Of a stretch of DNA of 64,000 nucleotides, positions 17,974 to 27,924 are shown piece after piece. The notes under the pieces were generated by a model. That model worked only from the letters and a program-made list of their open reading frames with translations, was not told the origin of the DNA and did not search any database. How positions within the stretch are numbered: the first letter of the stretch is position 1; the number at the start of each line of letters is the position of its first letter. The stretch lies in the NCBI RefSeq assembly GCF_963678635.1, contig NC_087070.1, forward strand, positions 44,433,467 through 44,497,466, given 5' to 3'. This stretch comes from Symsagittifera roscoffensis (Eukaryota > Xenacoelomorpha > Acoela > Convolutidae). Both the position numbers and the translations under genes were made by a program.

Positions 17974-19073
17974 TAACTTAAACAAAAAACTTTCCTTTGT
18001 TTCAAATATTATTCCAAGGTTTTATATTTTAATTTTTGTTTGATTTGACTTCTAAGCTGTTTTAACATTACTGTGTGTATATTTTTTGTCTCATTTTTTA
18101 TTTTGCTTAATAGATCAATTAAAGTTTGCCCCGTAAAGTTTTCAGCAAAATGTTAGAGAAAAACTAGAAAAAATTACAAATCGAGAATAGTTTTACGCTA
18201 AAATTGTTGTTTGAGAAAGAATGAGAGAGAGAGAGAGAGATAAATACACTTGCTCAGTAGTGAACCCCATTTGGAATATCCTTTTCGGGATATTGCTTTC
18301 TTTTCAAAAGAAAGATAAATATGGAAGGGTCCAACATTTTCTTGTTGGTAGTCCAACCATATTTATTTGATTTTTTTTATCAAACACTCTCTGTCCTCTC
18401 TCTCATCATACTTTGTGCCCGGTGGGGTTAGCCAGGTCTTACGCAAAGTAACAGAGGGTGTTTTAAGCCATAAATCTGCATTATATTACATTCATATACA
18501 TGTCTTGGGTGTAAAACGGACAATTTTTTGGTAAAAATGTGAAAAAAAATTTTATGTTTTTTTTTCGAAAAATGAACATGACCCTTAACCCTGCTCAGAA
18601 ATTCATGGCAAATTGATTGAGGGTAGTTTCAATGGATTTGGAGAGAAACAAATTTTTTCTCAATTTTTTTTTTCAATATTTTCACAAAAATTAGATTTTC
18701 TCAAAAAATCACAACTTTTTAAGCGTCTACTCTCATTGATTGGGCTATAATTGTTTTTTTTTAATTTCTACGCTTGTCCTAATTACGTATCAGATAGCTC
18801 CTAAAAATTTCAAACCACATTCACTTGAATTTAAAGCGAGAACGAATAATTCAAGCTAAAAATGAAGGATAAAAGAAGTTAAAAAATTATGTTTTTTAAA
18901 TTTCGAACTTGACCAGTAGAACTGTGCTCGAGGTCCCACAAAACTTATTGGTTTTTTTTTGTTGATAGATTTAAAAGACACTTTTTTAAACATTACTTTT
19001 CCTTTTTTCACAACATAAAAAGTTTGAGGTTTTCCTTTATTTTGAAAAAAAAATTTCACTTGAAATTACAGAA
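17974..19073. other. Non-coding part of the inverted-repeat block with a hairpin cluster
   Basis: No credible gene. It contains an (AG)n run, several hairpins at 18221-18409 (listed separately) and AT-rich sequence up to the right inverted-repeat arm. Confidence 0.6.
18221..18409. ncRNA. Hairpin-rich segment bounded by (AG)n and (CT)n tracts
   Basis: An AG repeat at 18222-18240 can pair with CT-rich sequence at 18387-18405. Inside are the short hairpin ATATCC-TTTTC-GGATAT (18277-18294), the near-palindrome CTTTCTTTTCAAAAGAAAG, and a longer stem. In that stem AAATATGG (18317-18324) pairs with CCATATTT (18357-18364) around an inner CCAACA/TGTTGG stem with a six-base loop. This could be a structured RNA, a processing signal or a DNA hairpin; transcription is not shown. 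Confidence 0.35.
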
Positions 19074-19174
19074 CGGGAGGCGTTCCCGAGGAGCGTAGCG
19101 ACGACCAACGCCGGGTTAGCTATTGCCCCTTAAACCAAACGGCCATGCCTTAATATTTCGAAGGACATGATATG
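19074..19174 (-). repeat. Internal inverted repeat, right arm (101 bp)
   Basis: Reverse complement of 15525-15625 with two mismatches (one in the ACGACCAACG stretch, one in GGACATGATATG). With the left arm it bounds a block of about 3.65 kb that carries the only minus-strand genes of the Polinton. Confidence 0.9.
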
Positions 19175-19878
19175 AAAAGTTTCACGGGACACTGAATGAC
19201 ATGAAGGAAAATTTGATTCCGATATCTTTTACACATTCAAATGACAATCTATGCTTATCATGCATCGGTAACTATCAAGGTGTCAAATTTGCAAAATTTT
19301 CATTTTTTAAGTTTACTATTTTATTTCAACTTAATTAGTTAGTTGAGGGCCTTACTTTCTGAATACTTTTATCTCATGTTTCTACTTTTTATTATACCTA
19401 TTTACGCAAACCAAGAAGTGGGCTTGAAATCATTAGGAAATTACTGTTTCACGGTTAAAATTAGTCAGAAAAAGTTTTAGACTCTATCTGAATCATTCTA
19501 AGCTTTAAATTTTGTAATTTAGTGCTGAAATGTTAATTGAAAGTCTAAACCAGTCCCCTAAAAATGCCAAAACTTTATCGCTAACCCTTAAAATTAACAG
19601 CAAAAGTTTGAGGCTGTAAATGAATCAGTTTTTAGTATACAAAACCCCTGCACTTGAGCAGAGTGATGAGACATATAGAGCTTAAAGCTAGAATAAACCC
19701 TTTTTTTGGAAAGGAAAGTACTTATTGTCAAGACGGCGAAGTATAACTCTCGTTAATGGCTTCTACTTGCCCTTACCCGCAAAGTTTTTTGGTGCTAGTC
19801 ATTTCTCGCTTTTGCTTTTTCATAACCAGTTCTACTTCTTGAAATTTTCCTGAATTACTTCAGTAACTTCAACAAACA
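19175..19878. promoter_or_regulatory. Spacer upstream of the polymerase gene
   Basis: About 700 bases without a coding frame, between the right inverted-repeat arm and the polymerase N-terminus. It presumably holds the polymerase promoter, but no clear TATA or initiator stands out. Confidence 0.35.
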
Positions 19879-20517
19879 ATGCCGAACTCTACTTCTATCG
19901 CGACACCTGTTCCTTGCCAGCAGTGCGGAAAAATACTGAGCTCTAAAAGGAACTTGAGAAGACATGAGCAAAAAGTTCATAAGATCCTTCCTCCCCCTCC
20001 TCCTCAAACTGTTTGCGATGAGTGTCTCGAATCATTCGAGAGTTTGTCGGAAGCCCGAGAGCACGTCGAGCTGGTACATGACATGACTTCGAATAGTCAT
20101 TGTATCTATTGCCATACAATATTTCTCACCGCGGAAAGCTATGGACAACACTTGCTGAAGAAGCACGCATTGCCAGTTTGGGACGGCATTGAGACGACGT
20201 CTTCCGCTGCCCCAACGGAAAGCGCGTTCACAGGCGAATTGCGTCGATACGATCTCAAAGTTGGTGAAAAAGAAATGGATTTGCTTCAAGTCATGATGCA
20301 AAACAAGGAGGAAATAGATGCTCTTATACTGGAAAGGGTCAAAGAGGGTCCAAACAAGGTGCAATTCCACGTGGAAGTGGGAATGATCAAAATTCCCACT
20401 GTGCAAGACGGGGACAGTGGAAACTTCGAAAGGACCATGCTGTTTCTGAACACTAAGACATTGACAGTGTACTTCGAGGGAATAGCTGGGGTTCAATTCG
20501 TTCTCTTCTCATGGTAG
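19879..20517 (+). pseudogene. polB: DNA polymerase B, N-terminal zinc-finger part (frame broken at its end)
   Basis: The product opens with a classical C2H2 finger (CQQCGKILSSKRNLRRHEQKVH in spaced form: C-x2-C-x12-H-x4-H, residues about 13-34). Two more Cys/His units follow at about 49-70 and 78-98. Such fingers precede the polymerase in many Polintons. The last third carries the leader motif of the polymerase N-terminal domain (KVQFHVEVGMIKIP, then a TMLFLNTKT stretch). The frame hits TAG at 20515-20517, while the continuation of the same domain is open in the next frame from about 20486. A one-base indel or an unseen splice near 20485-20500 is implied, and loss of function is the simplest reading. 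Confidence 0.75.
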
Positions 20518-20880
20518 CGGATGGATTATTGACAGAATTGAAAAATTGCAAATCAGTTTCGCGGCCTTCTCACCAATAAGAGCAGGATCCTACCTCGAGC
20601 TACCCGATGCACTCAGCGCAGCATCTACTCTGCTCACAAATATCAACACTAAAGATGATGACCGTTGCTTTCTCTACTGCTTTGTTGCCGCATATCACAA
20701 TGTGAATGAGCCGGCCCTCTACCCCACATCTAGACGGTGGCTGGAGAAAAACAAAGTCTCAACCTACAATCTCGACAAAGAAGGAATTGTGAAAATCAAT
20801 GGGGAATACGAAATGCCAATGGGTCTGATGGATATGGACAGATTTGAAAAGTTGAACAATTGTCAAATCAACGTCTTCCG
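20486..20880 (+). pseudogene. polB: DNA polymerase B, second segment, ending at a splice donor
   Basis: It is open from just after TAG at 20483-20485. It begins in the SSHGSGWIIDRIEKLQI motif seen in Polinton polymerases, then AGSYLELPDAL and the NINTKDDDRCFLYC block that precedes the exonuclease domain. It ends at a consensus donor, CCG|GTAAGC, at 20880/20881. Its frame differs from the zinc-finger part, hence the inferred frameshift. Confidence 0.75.
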
Positions 20881-21001
20881 GTAAGCAAATTCTAATTGCC
20901 TTCTAAAAATTTTAAAATTCCTTCAATAATGTTCTTCACCTATTCAAACACCCTTTTTATTTCATTCCAAACCTAGGTATAAAAATTATTTTTCTGTTCA
21001 G
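20881..21001 (+). other. Predicted intron 1 of the polymerase gene (121 bp)
   Basis: It begins GTAAGC and ends in a pyrimidine-rich TTTTTCTGTTCAG. The region contains in-frame stops and higher A+T than the exons, and the frame is continuous across it when removed. Confidence 0.8.
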
Positions 21002-23535
21002 GTACAACGATGGCGAATTGTTGCCCATAAGAGTATCGAGCAGATTCACTACTAGCCTGATTGTGGACTTGTTGCTGCTGACAGATGGATCAAAATATCA
21101 CTATGTGTTGATAAGTGATCTCCAGAAACTGGTTGAGTACGTGCGGCACAAAGTGCACCGATTTCAATCTGAGATTTGTCGCAAATGTTTCCACACATGC
21201 GCTTCATTCGAAACTCTGAGAAGACATCAAGAACTGTGCTACCAAGACGAAGATGTCGTCATAACAATGCCCAAGCCGGGAAAAGATGACCACAAGTTCA
21301 AAAACTTAACAGCTCGTTGGTACGTACCCAGAGTAATCTACTTTGATTTGGAGTCACTGCTCTTACCAGTATACGGACCGCAACCTGATCCGCGAAAATC
21401 TAGCACGCAAACAATTGAAATCCATCAACCGTGCGGCTATGCGTTAGCAGTAATCGAATTTGGGAAAAAAGACCTGTTAAAGTTTGAGCTTAAAAGAGGA
21501 CCGAATGTGATGGAAGAGCTAATTAGCTCCCTTGAATCGTTAGCGAGACAAATTTACGCAGAAAAAAGGAAATATTACACTTTCACTGGTATAACAGACC
21601 AGGAACGGGAAGATGCTACAATTTGTTGGATATGCGAGAATGATTTTTCCGACAATGATGAAGTGGTACTTCATCATTGCCCTTACACCAACAAGTTCCT
21701 GGGTTGGGCACACAATGAGTTTAACGTTAATAGAAAAACAACAAATTACATTCCAGTGGTAGCTCATAATTTGTCAAATTATGATTTACACTTTATAATC
21801 AAAGCGCTGGCAAAAAGCGATTCGGAAAACACTTTTTCCGTAATACCCGCATCTGAAGAAAAATATATATCCTTGACAATCTCAGTATATATAAAAACGT
21901 ACACGGACAAAAACGGCAAAATCAAAAAACTCTACGAAAATATGAGGTTCATCGATTCGTATAGGTTCATGCTAGCATCGTTGGCAAAACTTGTCGATAA
22001 TTTGCCCAACGAAAAGTTTTTTCTGCTGGAGAACTATTTTGAAAAACTCGGCCACTCAGCTGAAAAAGTCAGTCTGTTGAAACAGAAAGGGCATTACCCC
22101 TACTCATACTTCAACTCATTCGAAAAATTCCGAGAAACTCGCCTTCCCCCACGAGCAATGTGGAAAAATAGTCTAACAGGAGGGGATGTGAGTGTTTCAA
22201 GAAGCGAGTACAATCATGCCCTTAAAGTTTTCACCGAACTGAAGTGTGGCTCACTTGGTGATTACCACGAATTGTACTTGACTACAGATGTGCTATTGCT
22301 TGCTTCCGTTTTCGAAGCTTTTCGGGAAGTTTGCTATCAAACATACGGGCTGTATTGTGCCTGTTACTTCACGGCAAGTAACTTTTCCGGGGACGCCTTT
22401 TTAAAAGTTTGTAAGCCCGAACTGAAACTCTTAACGGACCGTGAACATCTGGACCTTGTGCAGCGAATGATACGCCGATTTTACAAAGCAAACAATAAAT
22501 ACCTCGACGATTTTTTGCCCTCAGAACCATCAAGCTACATCCTCAATATTGATGCAAACAATTTGTACGCGGGGATAATGAAACACTGCCCTTTGCCATT
22601 AAACGATTTTTCAATAGTTGAAAAAAGTCTGGCAGACATAATGCTCACCAGCGAAACCTCAGAAGTTGAAGTCAATTTAACCATACCCGAAGAGCTTCAC
22701 GACTTCTTTGCTGATTACCCCCTTGCCCCCTCTCGTGAAGTAGTGGACATCGGTGCAATGAGCAACGAGCAAGTCGACATGTTGGGAAAATTGGGAATCA
22801 CCACACTGCCAAAAGTGCCAAAGCTTCTACAGACCTTGCATCCTAAAGAAGGTTATGTTTTGCACTACCTTACCCTAAAATTGTACCATGAGCTGGGAAT
22901 GAAAATAACTCACCTCGGAAAAGTTCTTCAGTTCCGCCAAAGTCACTGGATGGCACCCTTTGTCGACCTCAACACCCGCCTACGAAAAGCCGCGGTAAAT
23001 AAATTCCAGGAGAACTTCGACAAGCTAATTGTTAATTCAGCTTTCGGTAAGACAATGGAGTCTAAGTTAGGAAGAAAGATGCTGGAGATTGTAAGGAATG
23101 AGAGAGAACTTTTACAAAAAACAGCTCTGAGCACAATGAAAAGCTTTCAAATCATTGACGATCAATTAGCCACAATTAGCTTTTCAGTAACAAAAATATT
23201 GTGGGATAAACCTATGATAGTTGGTGTGACCATCCTAGACCTCGCCAAGCGTTTCATGTTTCAGTTTCATTATCAAAAAATGAAACCAAATCTAAACTTG
23301 GAACTCCTTTACTCCGACACGGATAGTTTTATTTACGCTATAAAAACTGATGACGTTTACCGAGACTTGGAGAAAATAAAAGCTGATTTCGACTTTTCAA
23401 ATTACGATAAGGACCATTTCTTGTTCGAGGATACCAACAAGAAAGTTGTGCTGAAGTTCAAAGACGAGACTGGTGGGAAACCGATCAGAGAATTCATCGC
23501 CCTAAAACCGAAACTATATTCGGTCGTCCTTAATG
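21002..23535 (+). CDS. polB: DNA polymerase B, exonuclease and polymerase domains
   Basis: This is the main exon, about 845 codons, of the protein-primed family B polymerase of Polintons. Exonuclease motifs: Asp-Leu-Glu in IYFDLESLL (about 21335-21360), the HNLSNYDLHF block (about 21762-21795), and Tyr-x3-Asp in YLTTDVLLL (about 22270-22300). Polymerase motif A is DANNLY (about 22551-22568), motif B NSAFGKTMES (about 23035-23064) and motif C YSDTDS (about 23310-23327). All key acidic residues are present. It ends at a donor, AATG|GTAAAT, at 23535/23536. An N-terminal Cys/His pair region (CRKCFHTC) precedes the exonuclease. The upstream frameshift probably disables this copy in spite of intact catalytic motifs. 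Confidence 0.9.
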
Positions 23536-23864
23536 GTAAATAAAATTTAAGCCACCCTTCCACCCCCCATTCCTACCTTTTACAGAACAAAATTACCACC
23601 ACCAACCTACCCACACCCCTTAATTTGTTGCATTAAACTATGGGCATTTAGCTGATTTAGGCAACCTTATACAATGTTGCCTAAACGTTGATTTATCTGA
23701 CAACATATTCCCTCTTTTTTCCTCTTTTTTAATCATAATTTAGAGTCTTCTGCTCTTTTTTGGTAAAATGAATCAAATTTTGTTCGGTATAAATTGAGTT
23801 GCTGAAGTGAAATGAAGCTATCCCCTACGTTGTAGAAAAGAATAATAATTTTGCTACTGTTTAG
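23536..23864 (+). other. Predicted intron 2 of the polymerase gene (329 bp)
   Basis: It starts GTAAAT and ends GCTACTGTTTAG. The reading phase on both sides agrees (one base before, two after), and the downstream exon carries the expected C-terminal motif. The sequence between is AT-rich and closed in all plus frames. Confidence 0.75.
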
Positions 23865-24382
23865 AAGGCAGTCAAAAATTGAGTGCCAAAGGAATTAAAC
23901 GGAGTGCACAGAGAGAACTGGTCCACCAAACCTTCAGGGACACATTATTCACTGGAAAAACAATGAGAGTGTACAACTATAATATAGTTTCGAAAGGTCA
24001 CACCAATATGACAGTGAAACAAAACAAACTTGCATTATCACCATTCGACTCAAAACGTTTTCTACTTTTCGACGGAATTTCGACAGTGCCCTTTGGCCAT
24101 AAAGCCGCTGAAGAAAATGCTTTTCTAGAAGACATTTACATGGACACCGAGTGGGCCAACTCATACAATGAAACTTATAACAGTTCTCCCGATTTTACAC
24201 TTCCGGATTGGGGATTTTTACAGCGGCCCTACTCAGAAGCTGAGCTGCAAGAAGAAGAAGAAGCTTCTAGTAGCCGAGTCCGTGAACGTCCCCCTATAAA
24301 AAACCCATTTATTTTATCTGAAGCTTCAGAAGAACGACCATCTAAAAAACAGCGCAAAGAAAACCAAAACAATAAACATTAA
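23865..24382 (+). CDS. polB: DNA polymerase B, C-terminal exon
   Basis: It opens with the AKGIKRSAQRELVHQTFR motif that ends the thumb domain in Polinton polymerases. The pattern KLALSPFDSKRFLLFDG...TVPFGH follows, typical of the extreme C-terminus. After that comes an acidic, Ser-rich and Lys-rich tail specific to this copy. An AATAAA poly(A) signal overlaps the last codons at about 24371-24376. Confidence 0.85.
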
Positions 24383-24714
24383 AGTCTGAAACATATATTT
24401 TCAGATGATTTTTACTGTTCGTCCTTTTTATACTTCGACTTGTATATGTTTTGGTTTTTACCAATTTACAACTAATAAAATACTCGTATTGAGCTCAATC
24501 ACTGTTTTAACATAAATAGCTTCAGGCAAATAAACTAGCAGACGCAAACCAAGTGTTAATTCAAACAAATGTGTGAAATCCTTAGGCTTGTTTTCAATAA
24601 CAAACTTTAATAGCATGACAAATCTTTGACGAAAAGAAAGAAAGCCAGGAAATGATATCCACATGAAACTAGGACGAAAAAAGAAAAGTTCAGGAATTAG
24701 GACGATTAATTTTA
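24383..24714. other. Spacer between polymerase and right TIR
   Basis: AT-rich, no credible gene; minus-strand ORF 24458-24664 has no recognisable content. Confidence 0.5.
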
Positions 24715-24950
24715 ATTATCGCGGGAAAAGGGACCGCTTTCAAAGGAATTAGAAGGAATTATTGTATCTCGTCCCGGTTGTTGAGCTCAGCTTAACAAGA
24801 TCCTAAGGAGGGGGTCTTTTACTTTAGGGGTGGGAACTTGCGATCATTTACAAAATCCTAAGATAGGGGTCCTCCAAAAAATTAAGGACCCCTTTCCTAG
24901 GATTTTGCTTTACGTGAGGACCCCCCCCCCCTTAGGATCCGGGACCTACT
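24715..24950 (-). repeat. Right terminal inverted repeat of the Polinton
   Basis: Inverted copy of 6547-6790, ending CTACT. Compared with the left end it lacks about 12 bases (TATTGTATCGTG) next to the terminus, and it has substitutions in the middle. Homology fades beyond about 24715. Confidence 0.9.
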
Positions 24951-24987
24951 TTGGTCCTATCCCTCGTGGATAAATGATCTTAATAAG
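24951..24987 (+). mobile_element. 3' remainder of the SINE split by the Polinton
   Basis: TTGGTC (the second target duplication, 24951-24956) is followed by 'ctatccctcgtggataaatgatctta'. This matches the 3' end of the uninterrupted SINE at 4163-4195 read on the minus strand. Confidence 0.85.
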
Positions 24988-25360
24988 ATATTCACTACAG
25001 AATATCTGAGTCTTTTAGCAATTTTTTTTCTGGTTAGAGATGAGTAAATTTTTGTATCGGCTTAGTACGGAATGAAAATGGTATAAGTGATGCTAACGGA
25101 AGTGAAACTGACATATAAACACTATTGAAAGCTCAGGCTGTTTAACAAACTCTCTCACAGCTAGAATCAATTTCTGAAAAAACAAATCGGTAGATTAAGG
25201 ACTGATTATCACGGCTGAGTTGTTTCGGCAGCGAAGCACATTTTTGCCTCCGAAAACTGATCAAAACAATACATGTACGTTTCAACCAGGCAAACAGCAT
25301 GGATTATTCACTTACCGGAACATCACCTACTTCAATGTATTATGTAGAAAAATAATTACA
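24988..25360. other. Non-coding spacer
   Basis: No feature found between the SINE remnant and the TIR element at 25361. Confidence 0.5.
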
Positions 25361-25912
25361 TTACGAGGCCAAATTGTGCACTGGATAGGCGCACAATTTT
25401 GTGTCTGTATGTTCCTGGATTCCAGAAACAAATGTTTAAACATGTTCCAAAATGTAAGTGAATTTCACTTTAAAAAAAATCGTGGATTCCGCGTACAAAT
25501 GCCTGTAACGTAAATTTCGTCGGCACATTTGTTTTGTTGCGGATTCCGCAACGAGCAAATATAGCTAGTTGTTCTGGATGCGGATTCCACTTACACTTTG
25601 CGGATTCCACTGACAATTTGCGGATTTCACTTACAAGTTGCGGATTCTGCTTAAAGTTGCGGATTCCGCAGCAGCTCAATGTAACTATACACATGCCTTA
25701 TTATTTGTTTGTGGATTCCACAAACTGTTCTGGATTCCGCAAATACAGTTGCGGGTTCCACATTTTTTCCTATTTTTGGAGCGATTTTGAGCGGTACATT
25801 GTTTTAAGTATTTGTTTATGGAATCCAAAACAGCAAAGAAGATCAAAGAAAAGTAGCAATGTTGCGGATTCCGGGGCCTCGCAATGTTGCGGATTCCAGT
25901 TTGGCCTCGTAA
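25361..25912. mobile_element. Small TIR element with GCGGATTCC-type internal repeats, copy 1
   Basis: It begins TTACGAGGCCAAA and ends TTTGGCCTCGTAA, a perfect 13-bp terminal inverted repeat. The inside is a degenerate array of 'gcggattcc(a/g)c(t)tacaa(t)tt' units, about 20-25 bp each. It has no transposase. A second, right-truncated copy lies at 41862-42426, and both share 'ccaaaacagcaaagaagatc' and the following A-rich stretch. ORFs across it are products of the repeat. Confidence 0.75.
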
Positions 25913-27924
25913 TATAACTCATTCTTCTGCATGTTCCAGTCAGACCTTTTGTTTTGCAAAAATTTTCAAGGAGATGAAGTTTTACGCTTTCACTTAGCCT
26001 GAAATCAGAACTTTTTTCATGAAACTATTTTGCCAGGCCTTTCTTCAACTCATTTTTTCAGGATAATTGCAGAACAATTAACCAACGCATTTGGATTTTG
26101 ATGTAAATTTGGTTGTCATCTTAAATATTTTGATTTTGTTAAATTATATTTTTTTGTTAAGTGTCATTTGACTTAATTGGTTTCGGCTAAAAGTACTTCA
26201 GCTAATTTATCACGTTTTTGGCTCCAAAGCTCCAAATAGCTCCAAAATCTTTGATGCGTGTTAATGCTTCAAAGAGGAACACAATTTTTTTGAAAAGAGT
26301 TAAGGTCCGGGGTTGATCTCCATACATAGAAATTGCTTATAACAAAAAACCAAAACCATTGCTTAAAAAAATAATTGTGATGTATATTTCTATCTGACTG
26401 AAAATTTTTGTTACACTTGCGAGTCTTGCAAGCGGGAACTAGATTTTTCCCGGAAACATTTTTCTTACTTCTGAACTTGAAATTAAAGTTACTTTATTAG
26501 TGAATTTTAGCAACTTCGAGACTTGGTCTAGGGGTTCGAGTCCTGACGAACTTTTTTTTCAGTATGTATGAAATTTATAAAAAGTTTCCGAAGTTTCCCG
26601 AATTGTCCGATTTCTGTGTTTATCTGCTTATGTTTTGACAACTTATTTGCCACATTTTAGACCTTTATTATGTGTTCAGCAATTTTTTTGTTGATGCAAG
26701 TGTTTTTGATGTATTCCTGCTGTTTATACAATTAATTGCCCTGATTTTGTATTATTTCCTATTTTTCGTTTTTGTTTCGCTTAAAAAGTCCATTCGGCTT
26801 ATATTTCATCGGCATAGTTACCGCGATTTGAGTTGATTCAAGCGCAAAAAAAATTGATTTGAAAATCAGAAAGTTTTTCCAGCGAAAGTTCAAAAATATA
26901 AAAGTTAAGGCTCAAAAATGTTTTATGTCAACAATTTGTTTGTAGAGTTTTTTTGTTTTCGGTATCGAGCAGCTGTATTTGCCTCAATGAACGCATTTTT
27001 GTCTTAGCGGCCGCTCGTTAAAATATAAAAAATTTTAAATGTTGTTTGTTGTGTTTCTTGACTAATTTTTGAAAGTTTTTTTAATCAATTTTTCGCAAAA
27101 TATATAAATATTTTTTTGACTTCGCTAAATCCGTTTTTAATTTCCATTCAATAGCTTGCTGTACTAAGGTTGCTTTTTATTGCAAGTGAAGCGAGTTTCT
27201 GTGGGAATCTTTTTTTGCCGTTTTTTTCTAAGTGAAATTTTCTCTTTAGCCGTTTTTTGTTTTCATTTGCTTTGTTTTTCTTGCTAAGGTTTCAATTTGT
27301 AAATTTTAGTGATTGTATGAATTGTTAGTGTTATTGAAAATGGCTAAATTATACTTTTAAGAATTGTATAGTGTAAATGGCACTAAACATTTCGCAGTTT
27401 CCTTGAGTTTTTTCTACGCCTGAGATATTGGTAAATAATTGTTTGTGGAAGTTATGCAAAGCTTTGCTTCGCTTCTGAGTCAAAAATATCAATCATTGAC
27501 AAGGAATTTTTTTTCATTAAAATTGGTTAGCTTATGGCGTTTTCATGATCGAAACTATCCTTTTGGGCAAACGACCAAAAAACCAACTAACAATCCCGCA
27601 TTGAAGAATTGACAAATTTACATAGCAAAAAGAATTTACAAAAAAAAATTTCTGGAAAACAACACAGCCTGATTTCGAACCGCTTTTACCCAATTAATTT
27701 TTTGATTATTTTTCTGAAACTATTTTTATTTGTATTTTGATCATACATTTATTTGGGCAGCTGCTAAAGTTGCAGGCGAGGCAAAAGTTATCCATTGGAG
27801 TATACTATTATATGGAGTAAGTTCTCAAAACCTTCAGATTGAAGTAAATGATTTTACCGCGCAATTTCGACAACATGCTAAATAACACAAACACATAAGA
27901 GAAACGTGAATCACAAACTACCAA
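25913..27924. other. AT-rich non-coding stretch
   Basis: No gene recognised. A tRNA-like B box near 26533 is listed separately. Confidence 0.5.
26504..26560 (+). repeat. Possible tRNA-derived fragment
   Basis: GGTTCGAGTCC at 26533-26543 is a perfect RNA polymerase III B box, and TTTTTTTT follows about 10 bases later as a terminator-like run. The A-box region (TTAGCAACTTCGAG) is poor and no cloverleaf can be drawn. It is more likely a decayed SINE or tRNA pseudogene than a functional tRNA. Confidence 0.3.

Larger units (their letters stand above)
6547..24950 (+). mobile_element. Polinton/Maverick (adintovirus-like) element, 18,404 bp
   Basis: The boundaries follow from three independent signs. 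The ends are inverted repeats starting AGTAG and ending CTACT, a 6-bp duplication (TTGGTC) flanks them, and the flanks are the two halves of one SINE. The contents match the family: protein-primed-type DNA polymerase B, DDE integrase, A32-like packaging ATPase, adenain-like protease, penton-like and double-jelly-roll capsid proteins, and a pX-like core protein. Most genes are on the plus strand and packed with overlaps; two lie on the minus strand inside an inverted-repeat-bounded block. Length and gene set are typical. A frameshift in the polymerase and a partial tandem duplication indicate decay, although capsid, protease, ATPase and integrase frames are open. Confidence 0.95.

Noticed and set aside
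20032-20496. 154-residue minus-strand ORF
   Set aside because: Antisense to the zinc-finger part of the polymerase gene, with no coding signature of its own.
25534-25917. 127-residue Cys-rich ORF
   Set aside because: Its Cys/Gly/Phe pattern comes from translating GCGGATTCC repeats of a small TIR element.
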